Positions 43,915-53,373 of a stretch of DNA of 64,000 bases are shown in pieces. The stretch comes from Planosporangium flavigriseum (GTDB taxonomy: Bacteria > Actinomycetota > Actinomycetes > Mycobacteriales > Micromonosporaceae), in the NCBI RefSeq assembly GCF_011947225.1, contig NZ_JAATVW010000014.1, positions 100,651 to 164,650 on the forward strand, in the 5' to 3' direction. Both the position numbers and the translations under genes were made by a program. The notes under the pieces were generated by a model, which worked only from the letters and a program-made list of their open reading frames with translations, searched no databases and was not told the DNA's origin. The first letter of the stretch is position 1; each line of letters begins with the position of its first letter.

Positions 43915-45438
43915 TCAGCTGACCTGACCGAGCGGGCGGCGCGAGAGCAGGTGCGGCTCGAACGCCACGGTGCGCCGCCGCCCTTGCAGCTTGGCCGTGT
44001 ACATCGCCACGTCGGCGTTTCGCAGCAGCTCGCCGAGCCCGATCCGGCCGGGCCGCCCGTACGCGATGCCGATGCTGGCACCGACCCGCACCGGGACACC
44101 GTCAATGTCGATCCCGGCCCCCAGCGCGGACTGGATCCGCTGCGCGACGGTCTCCGCGTCGGCGGTGTACTGGAGTTCGGCCAGCATGATGGCGAACTCG
44201 TCGCCGCCGATCCGCGCCACCACGTCGTCCGACCGGGCGGCCTCGCTCAGCCTCTGGGCGACGACGGTCAGGACCCGGTCGCCCGCAGCATGGCCGAGAG
44301 TGTCGTTGATCGGCTTGAATCCGTCGAGGTCGATGTAGAGTACGCCCAGTCGGGGGCCGGCCGCGGGGGCCAGCCGGCGTTCCATCATCTCCAGGAACTT
44401 GTCGCGGTTGGCCAGGCCGGTGAGCGGGTCGTGGTAGGCCCGGTGCCGGAAGTCCTCGACCGCGCGCTCTAGCCGCTGGGTCAGCGTCCGGTTGTCCTTG
44501 AGCGTGACCAGTTGCCGGACGACAACCAGAACGGTGAGCACCGTGCTGATGGCGTACAGGGTCGGCTCGACCTGCCCGTTCCGGATCACGAACAGCACGA
44601 CGGTGGTGCCGAGCGCGAGGATGAACGGCAGGTACGGCAGGAGGATCCGGCTGGGCTGGGGCTTAGTGAACGCCCCTATGCCGGCCAGTTCACGCCGGCG
44701 CGGAGTGGCGACAGCCATCACCAGAGCCCCGAGCAACCAGCCGGTGTCACTGACGCTTCCGGGCCGGTAGCTGCCCTCCACTGACAGGAAGGCGTAGGCG
44801 CAGTCGCTAACGAAGCTAAAGGCCAGACCGGTCGCGGCGAGCTTCGCCGTAGTGCGTATGACGGGTACGGCATCGCGGACCAGGACGAGGACCATGGTCA
44901 TGACGACTACGTTCACCAGCGGGTAGGTCAGCGAGCTAAGTGCCGGGATGCCGCCGCCCTGGACGTGGTACGTGGGGCCCAGCACGGTGGCCCAGGCGAG
45001 ATACAACAGCCCGATGCCGATGAGCATCGCGTCGAGCAGCGTGCGGACGCCGGCGATCCGCCGATTGCCGAACAGGAGCGCGACGGCCACGGGTCCCAGC
45101 AGCATCGTGACCGCGAAGGCTGCCATCGACAGTGGCGGGATGGGGATGCCTGCGCTCCCCTTGACGAGGTAGCCACCGATCCAGATCGTGCCGCCGACCG
45201 CCCGCACGATTATGGCGACGCCGAGCATCCGCAATGCCAGCCGGACGCGCCCGGGCGCCCATTGCGCCGCCCGCAGCCACAGGACGCCGGCGCAGAGGAT
45301 GGCGGCACGCGTCAAGCCGCCGGTGAGACCGGTCGTCAGCGCGGGTGAGCCGGGTCGTGTGAGGAGAATGGCCACGTACCCGGCGGCGACCGCACCTGCT
45401 ACGGACGCGGATATCGCCCGCCCGTGCCCGTCCGCCAT
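43915..45438 (-). CDS. Membrane-bound diguanylate cyclase (GGDEF)
   Basis: Makes the second messenger c-di-GMP from GTP. About 310 N-terminal residues form eight to ten hydrophobic segments, a putative membrane sensor. The GGDEF domain follows with YHDPLTGLANRDKF, YIDLDGFKPINDTLGHAAGD and the active-site motif RIGGDEFAI. No EAL domain is present. ATG 45438 has GGAGGGG upstream; reading from GTG 45492 would add 18 polar residues. The sensor part is not a class I can name; in actinomycetes c-di-GMP controls development through BldD, which may be relevant. Confidence 0.92.
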   Translation of the reverse strand: MADGHGRAISASVAGAVAAGYVAILLTRPGSPALTTGLTGGLTRAAILCAGVLWLRAAQWAPGRVRLALRMLGVAIIVRAVGGTIWIGGYLVKGSAGIPIPPLSMAAFAVTMLLGPVAVALLFGNRRIAGVRTLLDAMLIGIGLLYLAWATVLGPTYHVQGGGIPALSSLTYPLVNVVVMTMVLVLVRDAVPVIRTTAKLAATGLAFSFVSDCAYAFLSVEGSYRPGSVSDTGWLLGALVMAVATPRRRELAGIGAFTKPQPSRILLPYLPFILALGTTVVLFVIRNGQVEPTLYAISTVLTVLVVVRQLVTLKDNRTLTQRLERAVEDFRHRAYHDPLTGLANRDKFLEMMERRLAPAAGPRLGVLYIDLDGFKPINDTLGHAAGDRVLTVVAQRLSEAARSDDVVARIGGDEFAIMLAELQYTADAETVAQRIQSALGAGIDIDGVPVRVGASIGIAYGRPGRIGLGELLRNADVAMYTAKLQGRRRTVAFEPHLLSRRPLGQVS

Positions 45439-45996
45439 CCCGCCCGACCCCTCCCGTCGTGCAGCCCTCCAACGAGTACGCTGCTGCGTCACCGGTCAAG
45501 ATCGACAGCATGGGCGCGGGCCTGACGGGAACCAAGCGTGACGATCACAACACTGTGGGTGTCGGACGGTGCAGCACGTATACGGAGTCGCGATGCCCGA
45601 CATGAACGAGCGCCGGAAGCAGAACGAGCAAGATCTTTCCGATCAGGCTCCCCGACCAGAAGTACGCTGCTAATGCGGGCCCGGGGCCGCCGCCTCGGTT
45701 CACAAAATTTCCGTTGTCGACCTTCGTGGGCCGAGGTCTTCAGTTGCGCCTTAAGCGCCGGGCCGTGCTGGTAGGACTTGCCGCGTTCCTTGTTGACGTC
45801 AGGCGAGGTGACGCTGACCCGGCCGTCGCAAGAGCATACGGCTGTACATGCGTGATCAACTCGAACGCCGGTCGTGCGATTTCGGATATCGCGGGTGACA
45901 ACCGCGCGAAAAGGGGAGTTGCTGCCTGGAGTGCGACGTCTCAGATCGACGACGACTATCGCAGGACCGGCCGGGTGAGTAGGAAGGGAGATCCTC
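45439..45996. other. Intergenic region, no gene seen
   Basis: It lies between divergent genes. Frames are short and have no convincing ribosome sites. It must hold the promoters for the cyclase and the FMN reductase, but no consensus could be picked by eye. Confidence 0.4.
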
Positions 45997-46602
45997 ATGA
46001 CCACGTACAAGGTGGGCTACTTCGTCGGTAGCCTGGCGACCGCCTCCATCAACCGCATGCTGTCCGAGGCGCTGATTCGCCTGGCCCCGCCGGAGTTGGA
46101 GTTGGTGGAGATCCCGATCAAGGAACTCCCGCTGTACAGCTACGACTACGACGCCGACTACCCGGTGGAAGGCAGGGCGCTCAAGGACGCCATCGCCTCC
46201 GTCGATGCCGTGCTGTTCGTGACCCCGGAGTACAACCGCTCCATCCCCGGCGGCCTGAAGAACGCCATCGACTGGGCAAGCCGGCCGCCGGGAAACAACT
46301 CGTTCGCACGCAAGCCCTCCGCGGTGATCGGCGCGTCCCCGGGCAGGCTCGGGACCGCGATCGCCCAGCAGCACCTGCGCAGCGTGCTCAGCTACTGCAA
46401 CTCCCCGCAGATGAACGCCCCGGAGGCGTACATCCGATTCAAACCCGGCCTGTTCACCGACGCTGGCGAGGTCACCGACGACAGCACGGCGCGGTTCCTG
46501 CAGCACTTCATGGAGGAGTTCCGGACGTTCATCGTCCGGGTGCTCACCGTGCTGCCCCCACAACGTTTGATGGCGGACATCAGTCGTGCCCCAGGCGCTT
46601 GA
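45997..46602 (+). CDS. NADPH-dependent FMN reductase / quinone reductase
   Basis: Flavodoxin-fold reductase of the ChrR/YieF type, which transfers two electrons from NAD(P)H to quinones, FMN or toxic electrophiles. The 201-residue protein starts YKVGYFVGSLATASINRML (phosphate-binding loop) and has the signature VLFVTPEYNRSIPGGLKNAI and the usual GRLGTAIAQQHLRSVL. AGGAAGGGAGA precedes ATG 45997. It appears monocistronic. Confidence 0.93.
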   Translation: MTTYKVGYFVGSLATASINRMLSEALIRLAPPELELVEIPIKELPLYSYDYDADYPVEGRALKDAIASVDAVLFVTPEYNRSIPGGLKNAIDWASRPPGNNSFARKPSAVIGASPGRLGTAIAQQHLRSVLSYCNSPQMNAPEAYIRFKPGLFTDAGEVTDDSTARFLQHFMEEFRTFIVRVLTVLPPQRLMADISRAPGA

Positions 46603-46786
46603 GTAGGATGATCGCCTGCAGCGGGACCTCGTTGACGTCGGCAACCACGCCCGGGTCTGCCGGCCGCGCCGGATTCCTACTTCTCCGGCAACGGATCTTG
46701 CTCTCGTAGATCAAAACACCAACGACCACCGTTTCTGCGCCAGAACTGGTCGTTTGACAGTCCCCCTGGAACCGTGGAGGACTCCG

Positions 46787-47535
46787 TTATGCGGCTTGAG
46801 CCTCCAGCGCTCGAGCCGTTGATCGTTCATAGTCGATAGGCGAACGGCCGTCGCAGACGGAGTGGCGTCGCCGGCGGTTGTAGAAGTCGGTGATCCAGGT
46901 GGCGATCTTGATTCGTGCTTCGGCGCGGGTGCGGAACTGCCGGCGGTGGACGTACTCGACCTTGATGGTGGAGAAGGTGGCCTCGGCCACGGCGTTGTCG
47001 AAGCAAGACCCGACCCGGCCCATCGACTGGCGCACCTTCCAGCGGGCGCAGGCGCGGGCGAAGTCGGCCGACGCGTACTACCCGGGTTCAACCGGTCGTC
47101 GCAACACCGGCTTGTTGGAGTGAGAGTAAGTGATCGTTGAGGGCTTCGGCGAGTGTTTTCCAGCCGAGGGTCTTGCGGGGTCGGCTGTTGAGCGTGGCGG
47201 CGACGGCGGCGACGCTTGACCCGCGCGATCAGCCCGAGCTCGGCCATGATCTGCGCGATGGTGCTGTCGGAAACCTGCCAGTCATGCTCACGCAACTCGA
47301 TGTCGATGCGCGGTTCTCCCGCCGCAACCGCGCCAGCTCCGCCCGCTCATCCTCCGACAGCTGCCCCGCAGCCGCCTCGCCACGCTGCTCGCGGTCCTTC
47401 TTCACCCAGTTGGCCAGGGTGCCGTCGTTGATCCCCAGATCTCGCGACCTGCGCGATCGACTTGCCGGTCTCGCGCACGATCCGCACCGCGCCCTCGCGG
47501 AACTCCGGATCGAACCGCCGTCTCGTTTCAGCCAT
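46787..47535 (-). mobile_element. Decayed IS3-family element interrupted by an IS30-type transposase tail
   Basis: OrfA starts at ATG 47535 (AETRRRFDPEFREGAVRIVR) but is frameshifted at about 47445, continuing as DLGINDGTLANWVKKDREQR in another frame. OrfB's N-terminal region (REHDWQVSDSTIAQIMAELG) begins at about 47295. At about 47215-47095 the minus strand instead encodes LNSRPRKTLGWKTLAEALND, the C-terminus of an IS30-type transposase. OrfB's DDE end resumes at about 47070 (QSMGRVGSCFDNAVAEATFS, then YNRRRRHS). The element is non-functional and lacks the middle of OrfB. Confidence 0.8.
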
Positions 47536-47886
47536 GAACCTCTATCCCTCAAGTTCCGGCCTCCACGTTACGAGGGGAACCACATGCTTCCTCCGTACTT
47601 CTGGAGTAAACGTGCACACGTTGGCCACCGGGTGTGTGTGACGTGATGGGTGAGCGAGTCGATTACGGGAGATGCGGGCGTTCGTCGGACCCGCCGTTTG
47701 AGCCCGGACCACGAGAGAGCCAACCGCTGGGGCGCGTACCGATCCGACCCCGGCCCGGCTCCTCATAGTGGAACGTGAACGCGCCCGGGCAATGCGCTTG
47801 CCGTGAAGGAGAATCGGTCTGCTCGGTGGAGAGGACGACCGCGACGGCATCCGGGTCGCAGAAGAACAGCGGCGGCACCGGCGCCG
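47536..47886. other. Intergenic region, no gene seen
   Basis: It lies between the IS remnant and the antiporter stop. No ribosome site or recognisable product on either strand. Terminal inverted repeats of the IS element could not be identified by eye. Confidence 0.35.
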
Positions 47887-49110
47887 TCACCACATCCCCT
47901 CGCACATCGGCGCCGGGCGGGGTTGTCCGGCGGGTGGGCGCCGTCGGCGGAGCAACGCGAGTGCGGTGGCTGGGAAGATGAGGGTGGACAGCAGGCCCGC
48001 GCAGACCAAGGCCGCCGCGTTGACCGGATGCAGCAGGCCGAGCGCGACCCCGATCTGGGTCGCGGTGACGATCAGTGGTAGCGACGTGGCCTGTAGCAGT
48101 GCCGCCGCGTACGAGTTCCGAGCCCCGATGGATCCGCGGAAGAGTAGGGCCGGCACGCCCCGGACGATCAGCAGCGCGACCAGGAACGCGGGGACCCGCA
48201 GCAGCGCCGAAGGGCTGGCGAACAGTCCGCGCAGGTCCAGTTGCAGCCCGCTGGTGATGAAGAAGACCGGGACGAGGAACCCGTAGCCGATCGCGTCGAG
48301 TTTTGCCCGGAACCTCGGGTGCGTGGTGGTGCCGCGGTCGACGACGCCGACGATCGCGCCTGCCAGGAACGCGCCGAGAATCGTCTCCAGGCCGAACCGT
48401 TCAGCCAGCACCACCAGGCCGATCAGCAGCGCAACAGCCGCCCGTACCCGCAGCTCGGCGGTGGTGTCCTGCAGGCGGAGGAACACGCGGTCGAGTTGAA
48501 CTGCACGTCCGGCCATCGTGGCCGCCGCGCCGATGGCCGCCACCAGAGCGACGAAAACGATCAGCGTGACCACTCGCGCGCCGATGGTCCCTCCCGCCGT
48601 GGAAAACAGCAACGACAGCAGCAGTACGCCGCCGAACTCTGCTACCGAGGACGCGGCGATCACCGCCTGACCGGTTCTGCCCTCTGCCTGGCCGGCATCG
48701 AGTAATACCGGAACGACCAGTCCCAGTGAGGTCGCGGACAGCGTCACCGCGAGCAGCAGCGGGCTGCGCGTCCAGTGCAGGGCGGCGAACAGCAGCCCGG
48801 AAAGCGCGCCGAGCACCAGTGTGAGTCCGTAGCCCGTCACTGCCAGAAGCAGCACGCGGCCGCGCAGGCGCCGTACGTCGATCTCCAGGCCGGCCAGGAA
48901 GAGCAGGAACGCCAGCCCGAGCAGGGACAGGATTCGTACCGGAATGTCCACGCTGACCAGGCCTAGCCCGGAGGGGCCAAGCGCGATGCCCGCGGCGATC
49001 GCCACCGCCACCGACGGGATGCGCAGGCGGGGGAAGAAGCCCAGCAGAGCCGGCGCGGACAGGGCGATCAGCGATACGAAGAACAGGTTCGCGAACGACA
49101 CCACGGGCAC
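47887..49110 (-). CDS. Cation:proton antiporter (CPA2, NhaP/KefB-like membrane domain)
   Basis: Membrane exchanger of Na+ or K+ for protons. The 407-residue protein has about 12-13 hydrophobic segments, including PALLGFFPRLRIPSVAVAIA, the discontinuous-helix stretch GIALGPSGLGLV, FLLFLAGLEIDVRRLRGRVL and ILGAFLAGAIVGVVDRG, all typical of CPA2. There is no C-terminal TrkA domain; it ends in a short basic tail. GTG 49110 is chosen because GGGGGGAGATCC precedes it; GTG 49104 and 49101 are close alternatives. Ion specificity cannot be read from this. Confidence 0.92.
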   Translation of the reverse strand: MPVVSFANLFFVSLIALSAPALLGFFPRLRIPSVAVAIAAGIALGPSGLGLVSVDIPVRILSLLGLAFLLFLAGLEIDVRRLRGRVLLLAVTGYGLTLVLGALSGLLFAALHWTRSPLLLAVTLSATSLGLVVPVLLDAGQAEGRTGQAVIAASSVAEFGGVLLLSLLFSTAGGTIGARVVTLIVFVALVAAIGAAATMAGRAVQLDRVFLRLQDTTAELRVRAAVALLIGLVVLAERFGLETILGAFLAGAIVGVVDRGTTTHPRFRAKLDAIGYGFLVPVFFITSGLQLDLRGLFASPSALLRVPAFLVALLIVRGVPALLFRGSIGARNSYAAALLQATSLPLIVTATQIGVALGLLHPVNAAALVCAGLLSTLIFPATALALLRRRRPPAGQPRPAPMCEGMW

Positions 49111-49381
49111 GCCCGGATCTCCCCCCGGTTCTGACCAGCGCCGGCAACCGATGGCGGATGGCATCTGGGCGGCCGTGGGCCGGGCTCGGACGGCTCCGGT
49201 CACCCCTCCGTTGCGGCGAGCGTCCGGCCGTCGGATCCGATTGGGACCGAAAGTCCCGCCTGCGAGGAGGTGTCCTGCCGATGATGTGGGCGACCGCCCC
49301 GAAGCCTCTGCCGTCGACGGGGATCGGTAGGGGTGTGGGGGACACGTCGTCCAACGCGCTGCGGAAGGCAGCGCGTGAGCG

Positions 49382-50806
49382 TCACAGGCCGTACTCCTCA
49401 AGGAGTCGTAGCCAGACCTCGCTGACGGTCGGGAACGGCGGGACGGCGTGCCACAGCTGGTCGAGGGGGACCTCGGCGTTGACGGTGATGGTGGCCGAGT
49501 GCAGCAGGTTGTCGATGTCGGGGGCGACGAAGGTGGCGCCGAGGAGTACGCGACGGTCTTCGTCGACGACGAGCTTCGCGCGGCCGGTGTAGCCGACGCC
49601 GCGGACCTCGGCGCCGGAGACCTCGCCGATGTCGTACTCCACGGTCCGTACCGGGAAGCCGTCGGCGCGGGCCCGCGACTCGGTGCGCCCGACCATGCAG
49701 ACCTGCGGTTCGGTGAACACGACCTGGGGGGCGCCCCGATCGTCGGCGGTGTCACGCAACCCCGGCCTGTCGTCGGGCCGGCCGGTGGCTCGGGCGGCGA
49801 TCACGTCGCCGCACACCCGGGCCTGGTACTTGCCCATGTGGGTGAGTAGGTTGCGGCCGTTAACGTCGCCGATGGCGTACAGCCAGCCGTCAGGCACGGC
49901 GGTGGCCCGCATGCTGTCGTCGACCTCGATAGGGCCCTTTGCCTGCAGGCCTATGGTCTCCAGGCCGATGTCGTCGACGGCCGGACGTCGACCGGTGCCG
50001 AGGAGGAGCTCGTCGGCGTCGACCTGTGCGCCGTCGTCGGTGTGAACGGTCACCGGGCCGCCCGGCGCCGGCCGGTCGACCCGGGTGGCCGAGCGGCCGA
50101 AGTGCACGTCGATGCCGGACTCCCGCATCGACGCCGCGACCATGTCGCCGGCGAACGGCTCGGCCCGCTCGAGTAGCCGGTCGCCGCGTACGAGCATGGT
50201 CGTCTCTTGGGCGCCGAGGGAGTGCAGCGCCTGGGACATCTCGCAGGCCACCGGCCCGCCGCCGATGACGGCCAGCCGCTTGGGTACCTGCTCGGCGCTG
50301 GTCGCCTCCCGGTTGGTCCACGGGTGGGCCTCCCGTAGTCCGGGTACGTCGGGGATCGCGGGGGCGCTGCCTGTGGCGACGACGACGGCGTGCCGGGCCC
50401 GCAGCGTCCGGGTGCCGCCGTCCGGTGTGGCCGCCTCGGCCCGCAGCGGCCCGGCCAGCCGTCCGTGGCCGCGCACGAACGTCGCCGGGAGGTTCTCGAC
50501 CCAGGTCACGTTGTGGCGGTCGTCGCGGTGGGACACGGTTTCGTCGCGGTGGGCCAGCACCGCGGCGGCGTCGATCGGGCCGCTGAGCTCCAGCCCCGGC
50601 ATCCGGCTGGCTTCGGCCGCCGTCTCCATGGGCCACAGCAGCGCCTTGCTCGGGATGCACGCGTAGTACTCGCATTCGCCGCCGGCCAGGCGCTCCTCGA
50701 CGACGGCCGCGGTCAGGCCGCCCCGGACGGCGCGCGCGGCGGCGTTCAACCCGACCGGTCCCGCACCTATCACGACCACGTCGAAGACGTCGTTGTTGTC
50801 CGCCAT
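49382..50806 (-). CDS. Pyridine nucleotide-disulfide oxidoreductase (mercuric reductase/dihydrolipoamide dehydrogenase-like)
   Basis: FAD flavoenzyme moving electrons between NAD(P)H and a disulfide or other acceptor. The 474-residue protein starts FDVVVIGAGPVGLNAAARAV; the redox-active pair is in GECEYYACIPSKAL (Cys-x4-Cys kept, though the usual GGTCxNxGCxPSK is altered). It has a second nucleotide motif VIGGGPVACEMSQAL, AIGDVNGRNLLTHMGKYQAR, and a dimerisation end with HAVPPFPTVSEVW. No N-terminal HMA domain, MerR or mer genes are near, so mercury reduction is not supported. GGAGGTG precedes ATG 50806. Confidence 0.9.
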   Translation of the reverse strand: MADNNDVFDVVVIGAGPVGLNAAARAVRGGLTAAVVEERLAGGECEYYACIPSKALLWPMETAAEASRMPGLELSGPIDAAAVLAHRDETVSHRDDRHNVTWVENLPATFVRGHGRLAGPLRAEAATPDGGTRTLRARHAVVVATGSAPAIPDVPGLREAHPWTNREATSAEQVPKRLAVIGGGPVACEMSQALHSLGAQETTMLVRGDRLLERAEPFAGDMVAASMRESGIDVHFGRSATRVDRPAPGGPVTVHTDDGAQVDADELLLGTGRRPAVDDIGLETIGLQAKGPIEVDDSMRATAVPDGWLYAIGDVNGRNLLTHMGKYQARVCGDVIAARATGRPDDRPGLRDTADDRGAPQVVFTEPQVCMVGRTESRARADGFPVRTVEYDIGEVSGAEVRGVGYTGRAKLVVDEDRRVLLGATFVAPDIDNLLHSATITVNAEVPLDQLWHAVPPFPTVSEVWLRLLEEYGL

Positions 50807-50907
50807 GACACACCTCCGGTGGTGAAGGTCGCGACAGGGTTTGACCTCCCCAGCAGCCTGGCGATTGAACTGGTGATCTCGAACGGCCACTGTTTACCGA
50901 TGCCGGA

Positions 50908-51717
50908 TCAAACGCGAGGCACTACGTACCGCTGGACCGCGTTGGCGAAGCCCTCCTCGTCGTTACTGGACGTGACCCGGCGCGCGCAGCGCTGTACCTC
51001 CAGGCTGGCGTTGCCCATCACGATGCTCAGCCCGGAGTGGGCGAACATGAGCACGTCGTTGGGCATGTCGCCGATGGTGGCGATCTGTTCGGCCGGGATG
51101 TGGTACCTGGACGCCAGGTACTGGACAACCGTGCCCTTGTTCGCATGAGGGTGGGTGATGTCCAGGTAGTAGGGCTGGGAGCGGGCGGCCGAGACGTGGT
51201 CTCCGAACTGCTCGTGGGCGGCGGAGGAGCCGGCCGCGACCGTGTCGTGGTCGTCGCTCACGCCGACGATCTTGGCGATGTCCTCGGTGAGATCGTCATA
51301 GTCCTTCACCAGAGTCGGCGGGAACTGTACGGTCCACGCTTCGCGGTCCACGTGCGGCCCGTTCAGGTCCCGGACGAACCAGTCGGCGCCGCGGTACAAC
51401 CAGACGTCCAGCCCGAACGACTCCAGCAGCGCGATCGCCGGGGCGACCACCGGAGACGGAATGACGTGCTGCTCGATCACGGACATGTCGGGGTTGACGA
51501 AGAGGCCGCCGTTGAACGCGGCGATCGGGGTCTGGAGTTGCAGCGGCTGGATCAGCATGGACATGCCGCGCGGCGGCCGGCCACTCGTGACGGCGAACAG
51601 GATGTCGGCGGCGTGCAACGCGCGTACCGCCGCGATGGCGCGGTCGGTGAGGACCTTGTCGTGGGTTACCAGGGTCCCGTCGACGTCGGCGACCATCAGG
51701 CGGATGGGCGCTGTCAC
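50908..51717 (-). CDS. HAD-superfamily phosphatase (Cof type)
   Basis: Phosphatase acting on a sugar phosphate or similar small molecule. The 269-residue protein shows motif I DVDGTLVTHD, motif II VTSGRPPRGM and motifs III/IV at NKGTVVQYLAS and IGDMPNDVLMF, with a type IIB cap between. GTG 51717 overlaps the zwf stop by 4 bases, so it is translated with zwf and may act on a pentose-phosphate-pathway intermediate; that is inference. Confidence 0.92.
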   Translation of the reverse strand: MTAPIRLMVADVDGTLVTHDKVLTDRAIAAVRALHAADILFAVTSGRPPRGMSMLIQPLQLQTPIAAFNGGLFVNPDMSVIEQHVIPSPVVAPAIALLESFGLDVWLYRGADWFVRDLNGPHVDREAWTVQFPPTLVKDYDDLTEDIAKIVGVSDDHDTVAAGSSAAHEQFGDHVSAARSQPYYLDITHPHANKGTVVQYLASRYHIPAEQIATIGDMPNDVLMFAHSGLSIVMGNASLEVQRCARRVTSSNDEEGFANAVQRYVVPRV

Positions 51718-53201
51718 GGGTTGTCCGGCAGGTACCAGTGGTGCGGCGAGATGAGCCGGTCGGTGGAGTCCGGGCCCCACGATCCGGGACTGTACGGTTC
51801 CACCGGTGGGGGATCGTCCAGCAGCGGCGCGGACACCTCCCAGAGCCGCTCGATCCCGTCGGCGCGGGTGAACAGCGACTGGTCGCCCAGCATCGCGTCG
51901 AGGATGAGTCGTTCATAGCCGGCCAGCGCGTGCCGGGTGCAGAACGAGTCCGCGTACCGGAACGTCATGGTCGCCCCGCCCAGGCGCATGGTGGCGCCGG
52001 GCTCCTTGGCCAGGAAATGGGCCGCGATCCAGCCCGGATCGTCGAAGTCGATCACCAGCTGGTTGTTGGGGGTAGCGGCGTCCAGTGCGAACATCCGCAG
52101 CGGCGGCTCGGTGAACCCGAGCGTGATCGCCTGTCGCTTCTGCCCGAGTGACTTACCGGTACGCAGGTAGAACGGCACCCCCGACCAGCGCCAGTTGTCC
52201 ACCTCGACGCGCGCGGCGATGAACGTCTCGGTCTGCGAGCCAGCGTCGACGCCGGGCTCGTCACGGTACCCGCGGTATTGGCCGCGCACCACGCGGGTGG
52301 GGTCCAGCGGTGGCATCGCCTCGAAGACCTTGGTCGTCTCGTCACGCAGCTGGTTGGCCGCCAGGGAGGTGGGCGGCTCCATTGCCACGAACCCCAGCAC
52401 CTGGAACAGGTGCGTGACGATCATGTCCCGGAACGCGCCGGTCTGTTCGAAGAACGCGGCGCGGCCCTCGATCCCGATCGTCTCCGGCACGTCGATCTGT
52501 ACGTGGCTGATGTGGTCGCGGTTCCAGATCGGCTCGAACAGTCCGTTGGCGAACCGGAGGGCGAGGATGTTGTCGACCGACTCCTTGCCGAGGAAGTGGT
52601 CGATCCGGAACACCTGGGATTCGTCGAAGGTGGCGTGGATGGTGTCGTTGAGCGCGCGGGCGGACGCGAGGTCCGTGCCGAACGGCTTTTCGACGATGAT
52701 GCGGGCGTTTCTGGCCAGACCCGTGTCGGCGAGCATGCCGATCGTGGGCGTGAAGGCCGCTGGCGGTACGGCCAGGTGAAACAGCCGGCGTGGGTGACCG
52801 CCGAGCGCCTTCTCGGCCGCGGCCACCGCGTCGAGTAGCGGTTGGGAGTCCGTCGGCGTGGCGGCGCCGTAGGACAGCGAGCTGGCGAACTCGTCCCATG
52901 CCTCGCCGGTCGGCTCTGCCAGCCCGAACTCGGCCACGGCGTCCTTGGCGAGCTGGCGGAACTCGTCGTCGGTCCGCGTGGACCTGGCCGAGCCGATGAT
53001 CCGGTACCTGGGAGGCAGCAGGCCCGCCTTTGCCAGATGGAACAGCCCGGGGATCAACTCGCGTCTGGCCAGGTCCCCGGTCGCGCCGAACAGCACGATC
53101 ACGTGGTCGTCGCCGGGCGCGCTGTTCTCCCGCCGCGGCGTAACCAATTCGCTGGTACGGGAACCGGAAGCTCCGTGCCGTACGCTCACGGTTCTGCTCA
53201 C
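51714..53201 (-). CDS. zwf: Glucose-6-phosphate dehydrogenase
   Basis: First enzyme of the oxidative pentose phosphate pathway, producing NADPH. The 495-residue protein has the nucleotide motif VLFGATGDLARRELIPGLF and the active-site peptide FRIDHFLGKESVDNIL, plus the substrate regions EKPFGTDLASARALN and FYLRTGKSL. GTG 53201 gives about 30 residues before the Rossmann fold, slightly long but acceptable. It is coupled to the HAD phosphatase and divergent from the debranching-type glycosidase 173 bases away. No tal, opcA or gnd is adjacent, so this may be a second, accessory zwf. Confidence 0.96.
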   Translation of the reverse strand: MSRTVSVRHGASGSRTSELVTPRRENSAPGDDHVIVLFGATGDLARRELIPGLFHLAKAGLLPPRYRIIGSARSTRTDDEFRQLAKDAVAEFGLAEPTGEAWDEFASSLSYGAATPTDSQPLLDAVAAAEKALGGHPRRLFHLAVPPAAFTPTIGMLADTGLARNARIIVEKPFGTDLASARALNDTIHATFDESQVFRIDHFLGKESVDNILALRFANGLFEPIWNRDHISHVQIDVPETIGIEGRAAFFEQTGAFRDMIVTHLFQVLGFVAMEPPTSLAANQLRDETTKVFEAMPPLDPTRVVRGQYRGYRDEPGVDAGSQTETFIAARVEVDNWRWSGVPFYLRTGKSLGQKRQAITLGFTEPPLRMFALDAATPNNQLVIDFDDPGWIAAHFLAKEPGATMRLGGATMTFRYADSFCTRHALAGYERLILDAMLGDQSLFTRADGIERLWEVSAPLLDDPPPVEPYSPGSWGPDSTDRLISPHHWYLPDNP

Positions 53202-53373
53202 CCCCGTCCGGGCGTCATCGACTACCCGTACCCGGCCCGGCGGGTGGTATGCCGGGCCAGGGCTGGCTCAGCCCGCAGCGTCTGGCCGGTGCGGGGGCGT
53301 AGCCGGCGATAGAGTAGCGGGACGTAGGTGAACGAATCGCATTCCGGAGCCGTCCCGCCCGTGGAGGTCTGCC

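Noticed and set aside
47887..49755. Antiporter frame extended upstream to 49755
   Set aside because: Residues upstream of GTG 49110 are a Pro/Ser/Arg shadow of the flavoprotein at 49382-50806 and lie before the ribosome site at about 49115.
49382..50806. Mercuric reductase (merA)
   Set aside because: No N-terminal metal-binding domain, no MerR, no mer operon, and an altered active-site loop.
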